Below are positions 22,929-34,901 of a stretch of DNA of 64,000 bases, in pieces. Position numbers and translations under genes: made by a program. This stretch comes from Siphonodentalium dalli (Eukaryota > Mollusca > Scaphopoda > Gadilida > Siphonodentaliidae). The stretch spans positions 148,189,365 to 148,253,364 of the forward strand of contig CP136068.1 in the NCBI GenBank assembly GCA_032622095.1, written 5' to 3'. Position 1 is the first letter of the stretch. Every line of letters begins with the position of its first letter. The notes under the pieces are model-generated. The model saw nothing but the letters and a program-made list of their open reading frames with translations, searched no databases and was not told where the DNA came from.

Positions 22929-23663
22929 TCTATTATATATTTTGAAAGATCTGTGTGTAAGTTTGTAAGTTTGTGTGTTTGAAATCGATGGACTCCAAAA
23001 CGACTAAGCCAATTTCAATGAAATTTGGTATTTGGATGTGTTTTCGGCCGGAGACGAACATAGGCATATTTATTTGTCCGTGCGAGGTCAACTTTTCACG
23101 TGCGGAGGTCAAATCTGTTTTTACGCCGTTTTGCGCTAATATATTTCAGTTCGGTGCTCACAAATCCATACGATATAGCGCGAATAATAAATTGCCAGTC
23201 ATATAATTTGCACGGTTAGAATCTGTGTGGCTTCATCTTTCCAACGATATATAATATGTATGTATCCGTTTTAGTTATCTGCCTCAATTGTTAGGGACAA
23301 GTGGACGTACGATCTTTTATCAGGATAAAATCAATGCCTAACTTCTATGACGTCGTCAGAGGTCATAAAATTAGATTACGTTAACTCTCACCCTGCCGAT
23401 GCATTTGACTGTGTCGCGTTAACTCATCACCGGCCGAGGTATCCGCAAATGACATTGGGCTATATATCTCGGAAACGGGTATAGCTATCGACTTGAAATT
23501 TGGTATGTGAATGTATCTTGCCCCGGATACGAATTTTATCGGGTCGCCGAGCACGTGCGACACCAGCTTCGCGCATGCGCAGACCAGATCTAGGAAACGG
23601 GTGGAGCAATCGACTTGAAATTTGGTTTTTGAATAGCCCGGACGAAGTCGGGTCACCTTCTAG
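22929..23663 (+). mobile_element. Helitron unit 3 (type b)
   Basis: Starts TCTATTATATATTTTGAAAG and a TG/TTTG repeat, then a block beginning AATCGATGGACTC and containing CGTGCGAGGTCAACTTTTCA. Ends CCCGGACGAAGTCGGG plus TCACCTTCTAG. 735 bp. Confidence 0.9.
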
Positions 23664-24509
23664 TCTATTATATATTTTGAAAGATCTGTGTGTAAGTTTG
23701 TGTGTTTGAAATCGATGGACTCGAAAACGACTAAGCCAATTTCAATGAAATTTGGTATTTGGATGTGTTTTCGGCCGGAGACGAACATAGGCATATTTAT
23801 TTGTCCGTGCGAGGTCAACTTTTCACGTGCGGAGGTCAAATCTGTTTTTACGCCGTTTTGCGCTAATATATTTCAGTTCGGTGCTCACAAATCGATACGA
23901 TATAGCGCGAATAATAAATTGCCAGTCATATAATTTGCACGGTTAGAATCTGTGTGGCTTCATCTTTCCAACGATATATAATATGTATGTATCCGTTTTA
24001 GTTATCTGCCTCAATTATTAGGTACAAGTGGTGCGATCTTTTATCAGGTTAAAATCAATGCGTAACTTCTATGACGTCGTCAGAGGTCATAAAGTTAGAT
24101 TACGTTAACTCTCACCCTGCCGATGCATTTGACTGTGTCGCGTTAACTCATCACCGGCCGAGGTATCCGCAAATGACATTGGGCTATATATCTCGTAAAC
24201 GGGTGTAGCTATCGACTTGAAATTTGGTATGTGAATGTATCTTGCCCCGGATACGAATTTTATCGGGTCGCCGAGCACGTGCGACGCCAGCTTCGCGCAT
24301 GCGCAGACGAGATCTCGGAAACGGGTTGAGATATTGACTTTAAATTTGGTATGTGAATGTATCTTGCCCCGGATACGAATTTTATCGGGTCGCCGAGCAC
24401 GTGCGACGCCAGCTTCGCGCATGCGCAGACCAGATCAAGGAAACGGGTGGAGCAATCGACTTGAAATTTGGTTTTTTAATAGCCCGGACGAAGTCGGGTC
24501 ACCTTCTAG
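23664..24509 (+). mobile_element. Helitron unit 4 (type b, extra module)
   Basis: Very close to unit 3 but with one additional ~117-bp module (two in tandem before the 3' hairpin). 846 bp. Confidence 0.9.
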
Positions 24510-25422
24510 TCTATTATATATTTTGGAAGATCTGTTTGTTTGTTTGTTTGTTTGTGTGTTTGTAATCGATGGACTCGAAAATGGCCCAGCCGATTTCGAT
24601 GAAACTTGGTATGTGGGGGTATTTTCGGGTCAGGACCAACATAGGCCTATTAATTTGTCCGTGCGAGGTCAACTTTTCACGTGCCGAGGTCAAATCTGTT
24701 TTTACGCCGTTTTGCGCTAATATATTTCAGTTCGGTGCTTACAAATCGATTCGAAACAGCGCGAATAATAACATGCCAGTCATAATAATGACACTATGAG
24801 AATCTTTCGTGTTTCCTCTTTCCAACGATATATAATATGTATGTATCCGTTTTAGTTATCTGCCTCAATTATTAAGAAGAAGTGGTACGATCTTCTATCA
24901 GGGTAAAAACAATGCGTAACTTCTATGACGTCGTTAGAGGTCATAAAGTTAGATCACGTTAACTCTTCTCCGGCCGATGCATTTGACTGTTTCAGACGTC
25001 TTGGCGATATCTCGGGCACCGATGGTAATTTATCTTTACGTTGAAACTTGATAATTAATGAGCGTGTGTATATGAGGCGCGTTTATATACTTCAGTGGAA
25101 ATCAAATCGGGTTAAACTGGCGGATTTTTACGGACGAAATTTGATGCATAGGGTATCTCGGTATCCGATGGGCCGATTTCCCGGTATCCGCTGGGCCGAT
25201 TTCCACCATTTTTGGGGTGTTGGTCCACCTGACTTGACCTTCAAAATAGTCAATTCAAGGTCAAATCGGGTAAAACCGGATGGATTTCGACCGGTACTTT
25301 TGTCGGGTACTTTTGTTCGGGCACTGTGTTTTGGACGGGTCAAATCGTGACCCCACTTGACCTTGGCCTTCAAAATAGACAATTCAAGGTCAAAGCCCGG
25401 ACGAAGTCGGGTCACCTTCTAG
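24510..25422 (+). mobile_element. Helitron unit 5 (type c)
   Basis: Shares ends and the AGGTCAACTTTTCACGTGC block with type b, but its 3' half is different: GATATCTCGGGCACCGATGG, then a stretch with TTCAAAATAG and CAATTCAAGGTCAAA before the terminal hairpin. 913 bp. Confidence 0.9.
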
Positions 25423-26288
25423 TCTATTATATATTTTGAAAGATCTGTGTGTGTGTGTGTGTTTGTTTGTGTGTGTGTGTGTTTGAAATCGATGGACTCG
25501 AAAACGACTAAGCCAATTTCGATGAAATTTGGTATTTGGATGTGTTTTCGGCCGGAGACGAACATAGGCATATTTATTTGTCCGTGCGAGGTCAACTTTT
25601 CACGTGCGGAGGTCAAATCTATTTTTACGCCGTTTTTGCGCTAATATATTTCAGTTCGGTGCTCACAAATCGATTCGATATAGCGCGAATAATAAATTGC
25701 CAGTCATATAATTTGCACGGTTAGAATCTGTGTGGCTTCATCTTTCCAACGATATATAATATGTATGTATCCGTTTTAGTTATCTGCCTCAATTATTAGG
25801 TACAAGTGGTACGATGCTTTTATCAGGATAAAATCAATGCGTAATTTCTATGACGTCGTCAGAGGTCATAAAGTTAGATTACGTTAACTCTCACCCTGCC
25901 GATGCATTTGACTGTGTCGCGTTAACTCATCACCGGCCGAGGTATCCGCAAATGACATTGGGCTATATATCTCGGAAACGGGTGTAGCTATCGACTTGAA
26001 ATTTGGTATGTGAATGTATCTTGCCCCGGATACGAATTTTATCGGGTCGCCGAGCACGTGCGACGCCAGCTTCGCGCATGCGCAGACGAGATCTCGGAAA
26101 CGGGTTGAGATATTGACTTTAAATTTGGTATGTGAATGTATCTTGCCCCGGATACGAATTTTATCGGGTCGCCGAGCACGTGCGACACCAGCTTCGCGCA
26201 TGCGCAGACCAGATCTAGGAAACGGGTGGAGCAATCGACTTGAAATTTGGTTTTTTAATAGCCCGGACGAAGTCGGGTCACCTTCTAG
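25423..26288 (+). mobile_element. Helitron unit 6 (type b, extra module)
   Basis: Type b with a longer TG run after the 5' end and two ~117-bp modules. 866 bp. Nearly identical to units 7 and 8 outside the module number. Confidence 0.9.
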
Positions 26289-27020
26289 TCTATTATATAT
26301 TTTGAAAGATCTGTGTATGTGTTTGTTTGTGTGTTTGAAATCGATGGACTCCAAAACGACTAAGCCAATTTCGATGAAATTTGGTATTTGGATGTGTTTT
26401 CGGCCGGAGACGAACATAGGCATATTTATTTGTCCGTGCGAGGTCAACTTTTCACGTGCGGAGGTCAAATCTATTTTTACGCCGTTTTTGCGCTAATATA
26501 TTTCAGTTCGGTGCTCACAAATCGATTCGATATAGCGCGAATAATAAATTGCCAGTCATATAATTTGCACGGTTAGAATCTGTGTGGCTTCATCTTTCCA
26601 ACGATATATAATATGTATGTATCCGTTTTAGTTATCTGCCTCAATTATTAGGTACAAGTGGTACGGGGATCTTTTATCAGGATAAAATCACTGCGTAACT
26701 TCTATGACGTCGTCAGAGGTCATAAAGTTAGATTACGTTAACTCTCACCCTGCCGATGCATTTGACTGTGTCGCGTTAACTCATCACCGGCCGAGGTATC
26801 CGCAAATGACATTGGGCTATATATCTCGGAAACGGGTGTAGCTATCGACTTGAAATTTGGTATGTGAATGTATCTTGCCCCGGATACGAATTTTATCGGG
26901 TCGCCGAGCACGTGCGACACCAGCTTCGCGCATGCGCAGACCAGATCTAGGAAACGGGTGGAGCAATCGACTTGAAATTTGGTTTTTGAATAGCCCGGAC
27001 GAAGTCGGGTCACCTTCTAG
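26289..27020 (+). mobile_element. Helitron unit 7 (type b)
   Basis: Type b, one module, same 3' hairpin. 732 bp. Nearly identical to units 6 and 8. Confidence 0.9.
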
Positions 27021-27766
27021 TCTATTATATATTTTGAAAGATCTGTGTATGTGTAAGTTTGTGTGTTTGTTTGTTTGTGTGTTTGAAATCGATGGACTCC
27101 AAAACGACTAAGCCAATTCCGATGAAATTTGGTATTTGGATGTGTTTTCGGCCGGAGACGAACATAGGCATATTTATTTGTCCGTGCGAGGTCAACTTTT
27201 CACGTGCGGAGGTCAAATCTATTTTTACGCCGTTTTTGCGCTAATATATTTCAGTTCGGTGCTCACAAATCGATTCGATATAGCGCGAATAATAAATTGC
27301 CAGTCATATAATTTGCACGGTTAGAATCTGTGTGGCTTCATCTTTCCAACGATATATAATATGTATGTATCCGTTTTAGTTATCTGCCTCAATTATTAGG
27401 TACAAGTGGTACAATGCTTTTATCGGGATAAAATCAATGCGTAATTTCTATGACGTCGTCAGAGGTCATAAAGTTAGATTACGTTAACTCTCACCCTGCC
27501 GATGCATTTGACTGTGTCGCGTTAACTCATCACCGGCCGAGGTATCCGCAAATGACATTGGGCTATATATCTCGGAAACGGGTGTAGCTATCGACTTGAA
27601 ATTTGGTATGTGAATGTATCTTGCCCCGGATACGAATTTTATCGGGTCGCCGAGCACGCGCGACACCAGCTTCGCGCATGCGCAGACCAGATCTAGGAAA
27701 CGGGTGGAGCAATCGACTTGAAATTTGGTTTTTGAATAGCCCGGACGAAGTCGGGTCACCTTCTAG
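27021..27766 (+). mobile_element. Helitron unit 8 (type b)
   Basis: Type b, one module. 746 bp. Nearly identical to unit 7, implying recent copying. Confidence 0.9.
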
Positions 27767-28508
27767 TCTATTATATATTTTGGAAGATCTGTGTGTGTGT
27801 TTGTGTGTAATCGATGAACTCGAAAACGGCCGACCCGATTTCGATGAAACTTGTTATGTGGGGGTATTTTCGGCCGGGGGGTGACATAGGCCTATTGATT
27901 TTCAGATCCGAGGTCAACTTTTCACGTGCCGAGGTCAAATCTGTTTTTACGCTGTGTTACGGGACTTTCATTTGAGTTCGGTGCTTACAAATCGATTCGA
28001 AACAGCGCGAATAATAAAATGCCAGTCATAATAATGACACTGTGAGAATCTTTCGTGTTTCCTCTTTCCAACGATATATAATGCGTGTGTATCCGTTTTA
28101 GTTATCTGCCTCAATTATCTTCCATCAGGATAAAAACAATGCGTAACTTCTATGACGTCGTCAGAGGTCATAACGTTAGATCACGTTAACGCTTAACCGG
28201 CCGATGCATTTGACTGTTTCAGACGTCTTGGCGATATCTCGGGCACCGATGGTAATTTATCTTTACGTTGAAACTTGATAATTAATGAGCGTGTGTATAT
28301 GAGGCGCGTTTATATACTTGAGTGGAAATCAAATCGGGTTAAACTGGCGGATTTTTACGGACGAAATTTGATGCATAGGGTATCTCGGTATCCGCTGGGC
28401 CGATTTCCACCATTTTTTGGGGTGTTGGTGTTTGACCCCACCTGACCTTGATCTTCAAAATGGTCAATTCAAGGTCAAAGCCCGGACGAAGTCGGGTCCA
28501 CCTTCTAG
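27767..28508 (+). mobile_element. Helitron unit 9 (type c, last unit)
   Basis: Type c like unit 5 (GGGCACCGATGGTAATTTAT block) with a shortened interior. Ends CCCGGACGAAGTCGGG, TCCACCTTCTAG, immediately followed by T of the target, as expected for A/T insertion. 742 bp. Confidence 0.9.
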
Positions 28509-28785
28509 TAGAATATATTAGTGAAAAAATGTCAAATTTTCCACTTACGGCTGCCATTTTGAGGGCCATCTTGTAGGGGTGGTCCAATTTTGGCCTAAAA
28601 TGTATCAATATATCTCGCAGAGTCATACTTACTGTATATGCCTAATTTTTAATTGCATATTCCATGGTAAGAGTAATTGCGACAGTTAGTAAATTATATA
28701 ATTATGATAAATTCGGGAAATCCCTTACAAGAGGGGTTAAAGTGTAATTTCAGCGTGGTTCCATACCTGATATCAATTAGTATGT
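28509..28785 (-). repeat. Right piece of the MITE copy split by the Helitron array
   Basis: TAGAATATATTAGTG through ATTTCAGCGTGGTTCCATAC is the reverse complement of 18,725-18,972 (shared: CTGCCATTTTGAGGGCCATC, AAATGTATCAATATATCTCG). Confidence 0.85.
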
Positions 28786-28794
28786 GAATATGTA

Positions 28795-29350
28795 CATATG
28801 TGCACAATTTCATACTTTAGTCATAAAGTGAAAAAAAATTTCACTAGTCTATTCCACTATTTATCCAATATCGGAATTTAAAGGGTTAATGAAACCGGCG
28901 GTGGATGACACACAAATAAACGTTCGCAGCATATACTTAGTATGTATCCCACTACCATAAGGCATCATATTATGTTGTCCATGGGCCCAAGGGGATGTCC
29001 GGGCTTGCCCGGGCTCTCATGTGTTCTTCTGGTGCATATCGTCATTAAAGGGGTTAATGAAGCCGGTCGTGAATGAGATGGCGAGTCAATCTTCACAGTA
29101 TACCTTTAGTAAGTGCCTCGCTACCATTATTCATCGATATGTAATCCGATCGGGTCCCTGTGTTCCCGGACTCTTTCGGTTTCTTTTAGTCAATATCGGC
29201 ATTTAAAGGGTTAATAAACCCGCCGGTGGATGACACAGCAAGGTAATTTTCATAATCTATGCTTATTTTGTATCCTACTACCATATTAAGCCATCACAAT
29301 ACACTGTCTGCAGGCCCATGGGGCTTGTCCGGGCGTGTCCGGGCTTGCCC
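28795..29350 (+). repeat. Three units of the GGGTTAATGAA family
   Basis: TTTAAAGGGTTAATGAAACC at about 28,876, TTAAAGGGGTTAATGAAGCC at about 29,045 and TTTAAAGGGTTAATAAACCC at about 29,199 mark units about 155-170 bp apart, each followed by a GG(C/T)GGTGGATGACA-like or GTCGTGAATGAGA stretch. Units 1 and 3 carry GTCCGGGCTTGCCCGG, itself a small palindrome. Confidence 0.75.
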
Positions 29351-30061
29351 GGCCCCGGTCTTGCCCGGGCAGTAATTAGTCACACCCCATAATAATGGTT
29401 AACCAACTGTTGTTTGATTATCACGCGCACCGCAGAAGCGACGGATCATTCTGCATATTGATCGGCATAGAGTGAATGGGACTTTATTTTGTCCGCTATA
29501 GTAATAAATTTGAAGTCGTCAATGCTTCGCAAATTCTGGACAATTGTCAATCAGCGACTCGAAACGTTCGCTTCGTAGTTGTGTATACTAAATAAGGAAA
29601 TGTTCTTCATCTTGTATGAAATCATCACAACAAAACACACACTTAAAATTTCTCTCTTCGAATGTTACTTGGGGCTGAAGATGTCGCTCCTTCTCTATAT
29701 AAGTGAATGGTTACTGATTCTGAATCTGGTTAAAGCTATTCTGTCTTCGATGTGGTTAAAGTCTATATTATTTATTGAAAAGACGATGCTTACTGTATGT
29801 ATGTTCAAAGAATATGATGTTTTTCGCCATTATTGTGGATCTGCGTTTGGTGCCAGATATCTTACCCGCGGACAGAATACGAGTACACTATATAAATTGT
29901 TCGAATTCAAAAACAATACACAAAGAAATCTCCCAATCAGTATTGATAGTGGCAGAGATAAACTCGCCATTATCGAGTCGGGGCTTCCATTACAAATGTC
30001 GACGTATGACCTTTCAAAAGCTTCAACCCATAGATTTGAGCCGAGACGCTAAACTGCATGG
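29351..30061. other. Flank of arm A, no gene called
   Basis: A 157-codon frame (29,579-30,052) opens here, rich in Leu and Ile at its start, but it has no recognisable domain and its 3' part enters a module (CCTTTCAAAAGCTTCAACC) repeated at 30,275 and 31,454. Whether arm homology extends this far cannot be seen, because arm B leaves the window. Confidence 0.4.
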
Positions 30062-33000
30062 GAAGTTGATGTAAAGATTGAAAAGATATGTTCTGAGTCA
30101 GAAAGGCATTTAAAGGTCTATTATATGTAGTTTGATAAGAGTATAGAAGATGCATTAGACATTTGTGTTGTAACAATACAGTGCCCGACAGTATGAGTAT
30201 ATGTCTCCGATTGAAACTTTTCCGTCATACATCACCAAAGACACATCAACTGTTCGGGCTTCTGTGCACGCAAGTCGACTCTGGTCTTTCTAAAGCTTCA
30301 ACCATCACACTGGCATATCACTTCTATTCAAAGCAAGTACAAAGATGTACAGCATGGCCATTGTCGAACCGTTGCTCCAGTCGCTCACGCCAACGTGGGA
30401 CCTTTCAAAAAACTTTACTGTCAATCTTTGTTGAGAGCCCGATTGTTTACCAGTGGCTGAACGCAGGGGGTCCGGGAACTTTAATTTGTTCTGTTATGTA
30501 TTACAAGAAGGGCCCGGATCGATTTTCGGGGAAATCACACCAAGTGTGGGGAAATGGCTTCAAAATCACATTTTCGTTTTCAATCTACCGATTTTGTTAA
30601 CAGGATTATACCCCTCAGTAGACTTTGTTCTTTAAAACTAACATCCACAAAATATGATAAATCAAAACTTGTTTGATAAAATCCGATCCCAAATTCAAAA
30701 TCTGATATCAATATCTTCATCCAGGGAAATGCGTATTATTTGACGATCATTTTATCGAATTCGACTGGCAGGATATTGACATTTTAGACACTGTTGTCAA
30801 ATCTATCAGGGTTTGAATATGCGTTTGGATTTTCTAAAACTTGTATATCGCCTTATCGTATTTCATGCATGCTAATTTCAAATAATAATGTCTAACGAAG
30901 GTGTATAGAGCTGTTACCAATTAAAAAAAGGTGCCTTTGGATAAATTTGACTGCGTGTGATTTCCTCGGTAATCGACCTGTGACTATTTTTAAAAAGGTT
31001 TCCGGACCCCTGCAGTATGTGTGGCAGAACGATCCGAGAACACAAAATGTGTAATTCTATAATGCGTTATTTTTACACGGAATTGTTTCAAGAGAATAGT
31101 GGTGGTTTGCTTCCTGTTAACACGTTAGTATTAAAGCATTGGTGTACCCATAGATTCGATGTCGATCACTATATTGAAAGAAATATGAAGATTCAGAAAA
31201 GCAAATAAGACCTGTATAGTCTGATACGAGCATTACATTCTGTGGATGAGTAATACTTTTGCTAACAATATATAGGACGTGTTCTTTATGCAGGATCGTG
31301 AGAATATACGGCGATTTAGACTTTTCTGTCAGACTTCCATTTATTTTCCAGATGTAAAGGTGTATAATGTGACACCGGCACCTCATTTCTATTCACGGTA
31401 AAATACAAAGACGCGTCAACGGCATTGTCGATACTTCTTTTCACGTACGTCGACACTGATCCTTCAAAAGATTCAACCGTCGTAAAACACAAAGAATATC
31501 GGATACAGTTTAAGATCAAGAAATTTTATTTGGACATCTGTGAAATGTCTCTTTGTACATTATTTCAACATCTCCTTTTTTGTGGAACTATTATAACGCC
31601 GTCGGATGATTAAAGTTATCACCGAAGGTCGTCCAGTACAAGCTTTCAACAATCTGATGACTATTGGCCTTTAAACCGGTTTAACCACAGGACGAATAGT
31701 TATTCTTTATATGACTGTTAGGCGGCCGCCGTTGTCTAATTCCATACGGCTATAGTGTATTGATAGTACTCATAGTTTGTTGATTCCGGCGTTGAGAGTA
31801 CACTACCAATATGATGTGTACTATCATAGCTATAGCTAGGGTATTGCCATCGCCACCTGTATACAGTCCAATTAGTGGCTTGTCTATATCCCCGCCTACT
31901 TGTAACTGTGTTTCGCGTTCCCAAAAGTTTTCAAACACATGCGAATTTCGGATGCCTGTGTAGATGAAATGTTCAGAAAAACATCCTATATATTGTATAG
32001 CACTGTGCATGACTACAAATGAAATATGTTCTGCTAACAATAATATGTAACTATATATATTATTAATGCTGCAGATAATAATAGTAGCTATATCATTTAT
32101 GACACAATTTTTTCCAGTTCCTCAAAACCAGTTGTAAACTTTACGACATCTGGAACTAGAAATATATTGGTAGAAAGGTTGGCTGTGTTTGAATGCCTAT
32201 CGGCGGATTTCTATACATATTTATAAGGCAACCTTTTGCATGTAGCAAGTTAAATATTTTACCAATTTGTGGATACCAAAGTTATTACGATCGGATGTCG
32301 GGAACATGACGTACTAATTGAAATAATCTCGATGGGTATAAACCCAAATAACCCCACTATATAGATATATTTTGGAAGACAGTTTATTGTTGGAGTTTAT
32401 CATTGCGCACTATATGACAGGCTGCGTTTAAGTGACTTTTCTGAGTTTTCTATAAATAATTTTAGTGACAAATTTTTGCAAGTTGCAAGTTCAGTCTCTG
32501 GCCGATTCATGGGTATGAAATTTATTACGATCGGACACCGGGAACTTTTCATATTAATCGATATAAACCCAAACTAGAAATATATTGGTCGAAAGTTTGG
32601 CTGTGTTTGAATGTCTCTTGTCGGACTTCTGCAAATAGTTTTAACGGCAACCGTTTATTTTTTATTTCTATAACTAATTTTAAGGCAACCTTTTGCTTGT
32701 TGCAAGTTCAGTCTTTTACCAATTCGTCGATACCAAATGTACTACCATTGGACGTCGGGAACATGACGCACTAATTGAAATGATCTCGAGGGGTATAAAC
32801 TCCAAATAACCTCACTAGAGATATTTTGGAAGACAGTTTATTGTCGGAATTTATCATTGCGTACTATATGACGTTTAAGTGACTTTTGTGGGTTTTCTAT
32901 AAATATTTTTGGCGACAAATGTTTGCATCTTGCAAGTTCAGTCTCTGACCGGTTCATGGGTATGAAATTTACTACGATCGGACATCTGAAACTTTCCATA

Positions 33001-34107
33001 TTAATCGATATAAACCCAAACTAGAAATATATTGGTCGAAAGTTTGGCTGTGTTTGAATGTCTGTTGTCGGATTTCTATAAATAATTTTAAGGCAACCTT
33101 TTGCTGGTTGCAAGCTCAGTCTTTTACTAATTTATCGATACCAAAGTTATTACGATCGGACGTCGGAAACATGTCGTACTAATTGAAATAATCTCGAGGG
33201 GTATAAACTCCAAATAATCCCACAGAGATATTTCGGAAGACAGTTTATTGTCGGAGTTATTCATTGCGCACTATATGACGGGCTGCTTTTAAGTGACTTT
33301 TGTGGGTTTTCTATAAATATGTTTGGCGACAAATGTTTGCATGTTGCAAGTTCAGTCTCTGGCCGGTTCATGGGTATGAAATTTACTACGATCGGACATC
33401 GGGGACTTTTCATGTTAATCGATATAAACACAAACTAGGAATATATTGGTCGAAAGTTTGTCTGTGTTTGAATGTCTGTTGTCGGATTTCTATAAATAGT
33501 TTTAAAGCAACTGTTTGCCTGTTGAAATTCAGTCTTTTGCCAATTCGTGGATACCAAATTTATTACGATTGGACGTCGGAAACATGTTGTAGTAACTGAA
33601 ATAATCTCGATGGGTATATATAAACCCCAAATAACCCCACTTGAGATATTTTGGAAGACAGTTTATTGTCGGAGTTTATCATTGCGCACTATATGACGGG
33701 CTGCGTTTAGGTTACTTTTGTGGGTTTTCTATAAATATTTTTAGCGACAAATGTTTGCATGTTGCAAGTTCAGTCCCTGGCCGATTTATGGGTATCAAAT
33801 TTATTACGATCGGAACTTGAGAATTCAGTGGGAACAAAATTTCCATTGAATATAAAATATCTCGCGCAAAAATTGAATAAAGATTCAAATACATTAGAAT
33901 AATAATATAATTCATGCACAAATTATCACACGGTGTGTTGTATTCAATACCTTTTACGAACAAACCCGTCGTTGACAACAGATTCGACGCGGCAGTTAGT
34001 ATAATTAGCTTGAAACTTCTAGTGGGGTTGATACCCCTCCAGCGCTCTATACAGAGGGGTATCGAGTTTGAACACAATGTTCGCGTCATGTGATTGTGTA
34101 AACACAA
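30062..34107 (+). repeat. Arm A of a large inverted repeat pair
   Basis: The arm aligns, reverse-complemented, with 55,392-64,000 once four insertions in that copy are removed. Shared landmarks include GAGTCAGAAAGGCATTTAAA, CACAAAATGTGTAATTCTAT, TTTAAACCGGTTTAACCACA, CGAATTTCGGATGCCTGTGT and the region around GCCGCGTCGA. Divergence is visible but moderate. Modules near 30,275, 30,000 and 31,454 (CTTTCAAAAG(C/A)TTCAACC) suggest older internal duplications. The homology runs to the last base of the window, so the full length is unknown. Frames such as 30,163-30,600 are not preserved in arm B. Confidence 0.85.
32150..33830 (+). repeat. Dimeric satellite in arm A (about 215-bp monomer, 430-bp dimer)
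   Basis: ACTAGAAATATATTGGT (or a near variant) recurs at about 32,155, 32,571, 33,020 and 33,435, giving a period of 415-450 bp. Each period holds two related halves: one has GGCAACCTTTTGC, GTTGCAAG, a TACCAAA segment and ATTACGATCGGACGTCGG; the other has GCGACAAATGTTTGCA, TTGCAAGTTCAGTCTCTG, a GGGTATGAAATTTA segment and CTACGATCGGACAT. The 99-codon and 131-codon frames at 33,300-33,599 and 33,712-34,107 are by-products. Confidence 0.85.
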
Positions 34108-34901
34108 ATTGACTGGGATTATTTTGTGTGTCAGAAATGTACTGCGATAGTTTGTAATTGCTAAATTGCCATATAAATTTATAAAACAGGTTTATAACTA
34201 AATAGGTATGGCCTGGATGTATTCTTTCACTTAAATAGGTGATAAATTAGTGAAAAGTAAATAAATTTTCTTTTAAAACTTTTGAGATAAAAGTCAATTT
34301 TTCAATTGGCCATAAACTTAACCCCTCCCTGCCAAGTCTAGTATTTGGTAAACTTAACCCGTCTCAGCCAAGTCTGTTCTTGGACTTGGAAATTTTTCTA
34401 GCTTTTCTGTGATATTCTTTTCTGTGATATTCTTCTTAACATGTCCCTCAGCACTTGTTTGTTTTTACTAACCATTGACCATGTTGTGTTTAACTGAACG
34501 TTAACTTGTACGACATAGGAAGACGGTGTCACACCAATTATACTCTCCCCTCCGACGTAAAAAGGTGAGATTAACTTAGAACATTTGGTACGTTTCAGGT
34601 TTGAATTTCTTTGTTCAAAATATTCTAGTTAGTACGTTTCAGCACTAAATTTAGTTGACGTCAACAATAATTTGGACTTAATTTAATTTTCTGAAATTAA
34701 ATTTCCAGATTTAATTGATAGCTGTTAGACGTAATTAAATTTAATTATAAATTTTTCAGAAATTATTAATGCAGTTTCGACTTGTAGAAATTTTCATTAG
34801 ATTTAATCTTTCAGTGACGTCCGACTAATTGTAATAATTTCAGATTAATTTTTGAAACAAATCTTTCTTATTCTGATTAATTAATTAGTTAGAGTTGAAG
34901 A
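34108..34901. other. 5' flank of the Gypsy element
   Basis: AT-rich. A duplicated AACTTAACCC...GCCAAGTCT phrase occurs at 34,316-34,372. This is where the 5' LTR and leader would be expected, but I see neither an LTR pair nor a convincing tRNA primer site. Confidence 0.45.

Larger units (their letters stand above)
21984..28508 (+). mobile_element. Head-to-tail array of nine non-autonomous Helitrons
   Basis: Each unit begins with TC (consensus TCTATTATATATTTTGAAAG) and ends with CTAG, preceded by a hairpin CCCGGACGAAGTCGGG whose last base lies 7 nt before CTAG. These are the hallmarks of canonical Helitrons: 5'-TC, 3'-CTRR, a subterminal hairpin, insertion between A and T, and no target duplication. 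Units are joined directly as CTAG|TC with no spacer. The left flank ends ...CTGATA and the right flank begins TAGAATATATTAG; joined they reproduce the empty site in the paralogous repeat at 18,966-18,978. No Rep or helicase sequence is present. Long frames on both strands (for example 194 codons at 25,884-26,468 and 161 at 24,235-24,720) cross unit boundaries and are by-products. Confidence 0.9.

Noticed and set aside
24235-24720. 161-codon plus-strand frame as a gene
   Set aside because: It also spans a Helitron junction and its two halves belong to different units.
25884-26468. 194-codon minus-strand frame as a gene
   Set aside because: It crosses the junction between two Helitron units, includes the terminal hairpin, and recurs in pieces in the other units.
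21984-28508. CRISPR-like regular repeats
   Set aside because: Units are 427-913 bp and directly joined, with no short repeats alternating with unique spacers, and the setting is eukaryotic.
29579-30052. 157-codon frame as a membrane protein gene
   Set aside because: No recognisable domain or codon bias, and its 3' part runs into a repeated module of arm A.
33712-34107. 131-codon minus-strand frame
   Set aside because: It lies in the satellite and inner end of arm A and is not kept in arm B.
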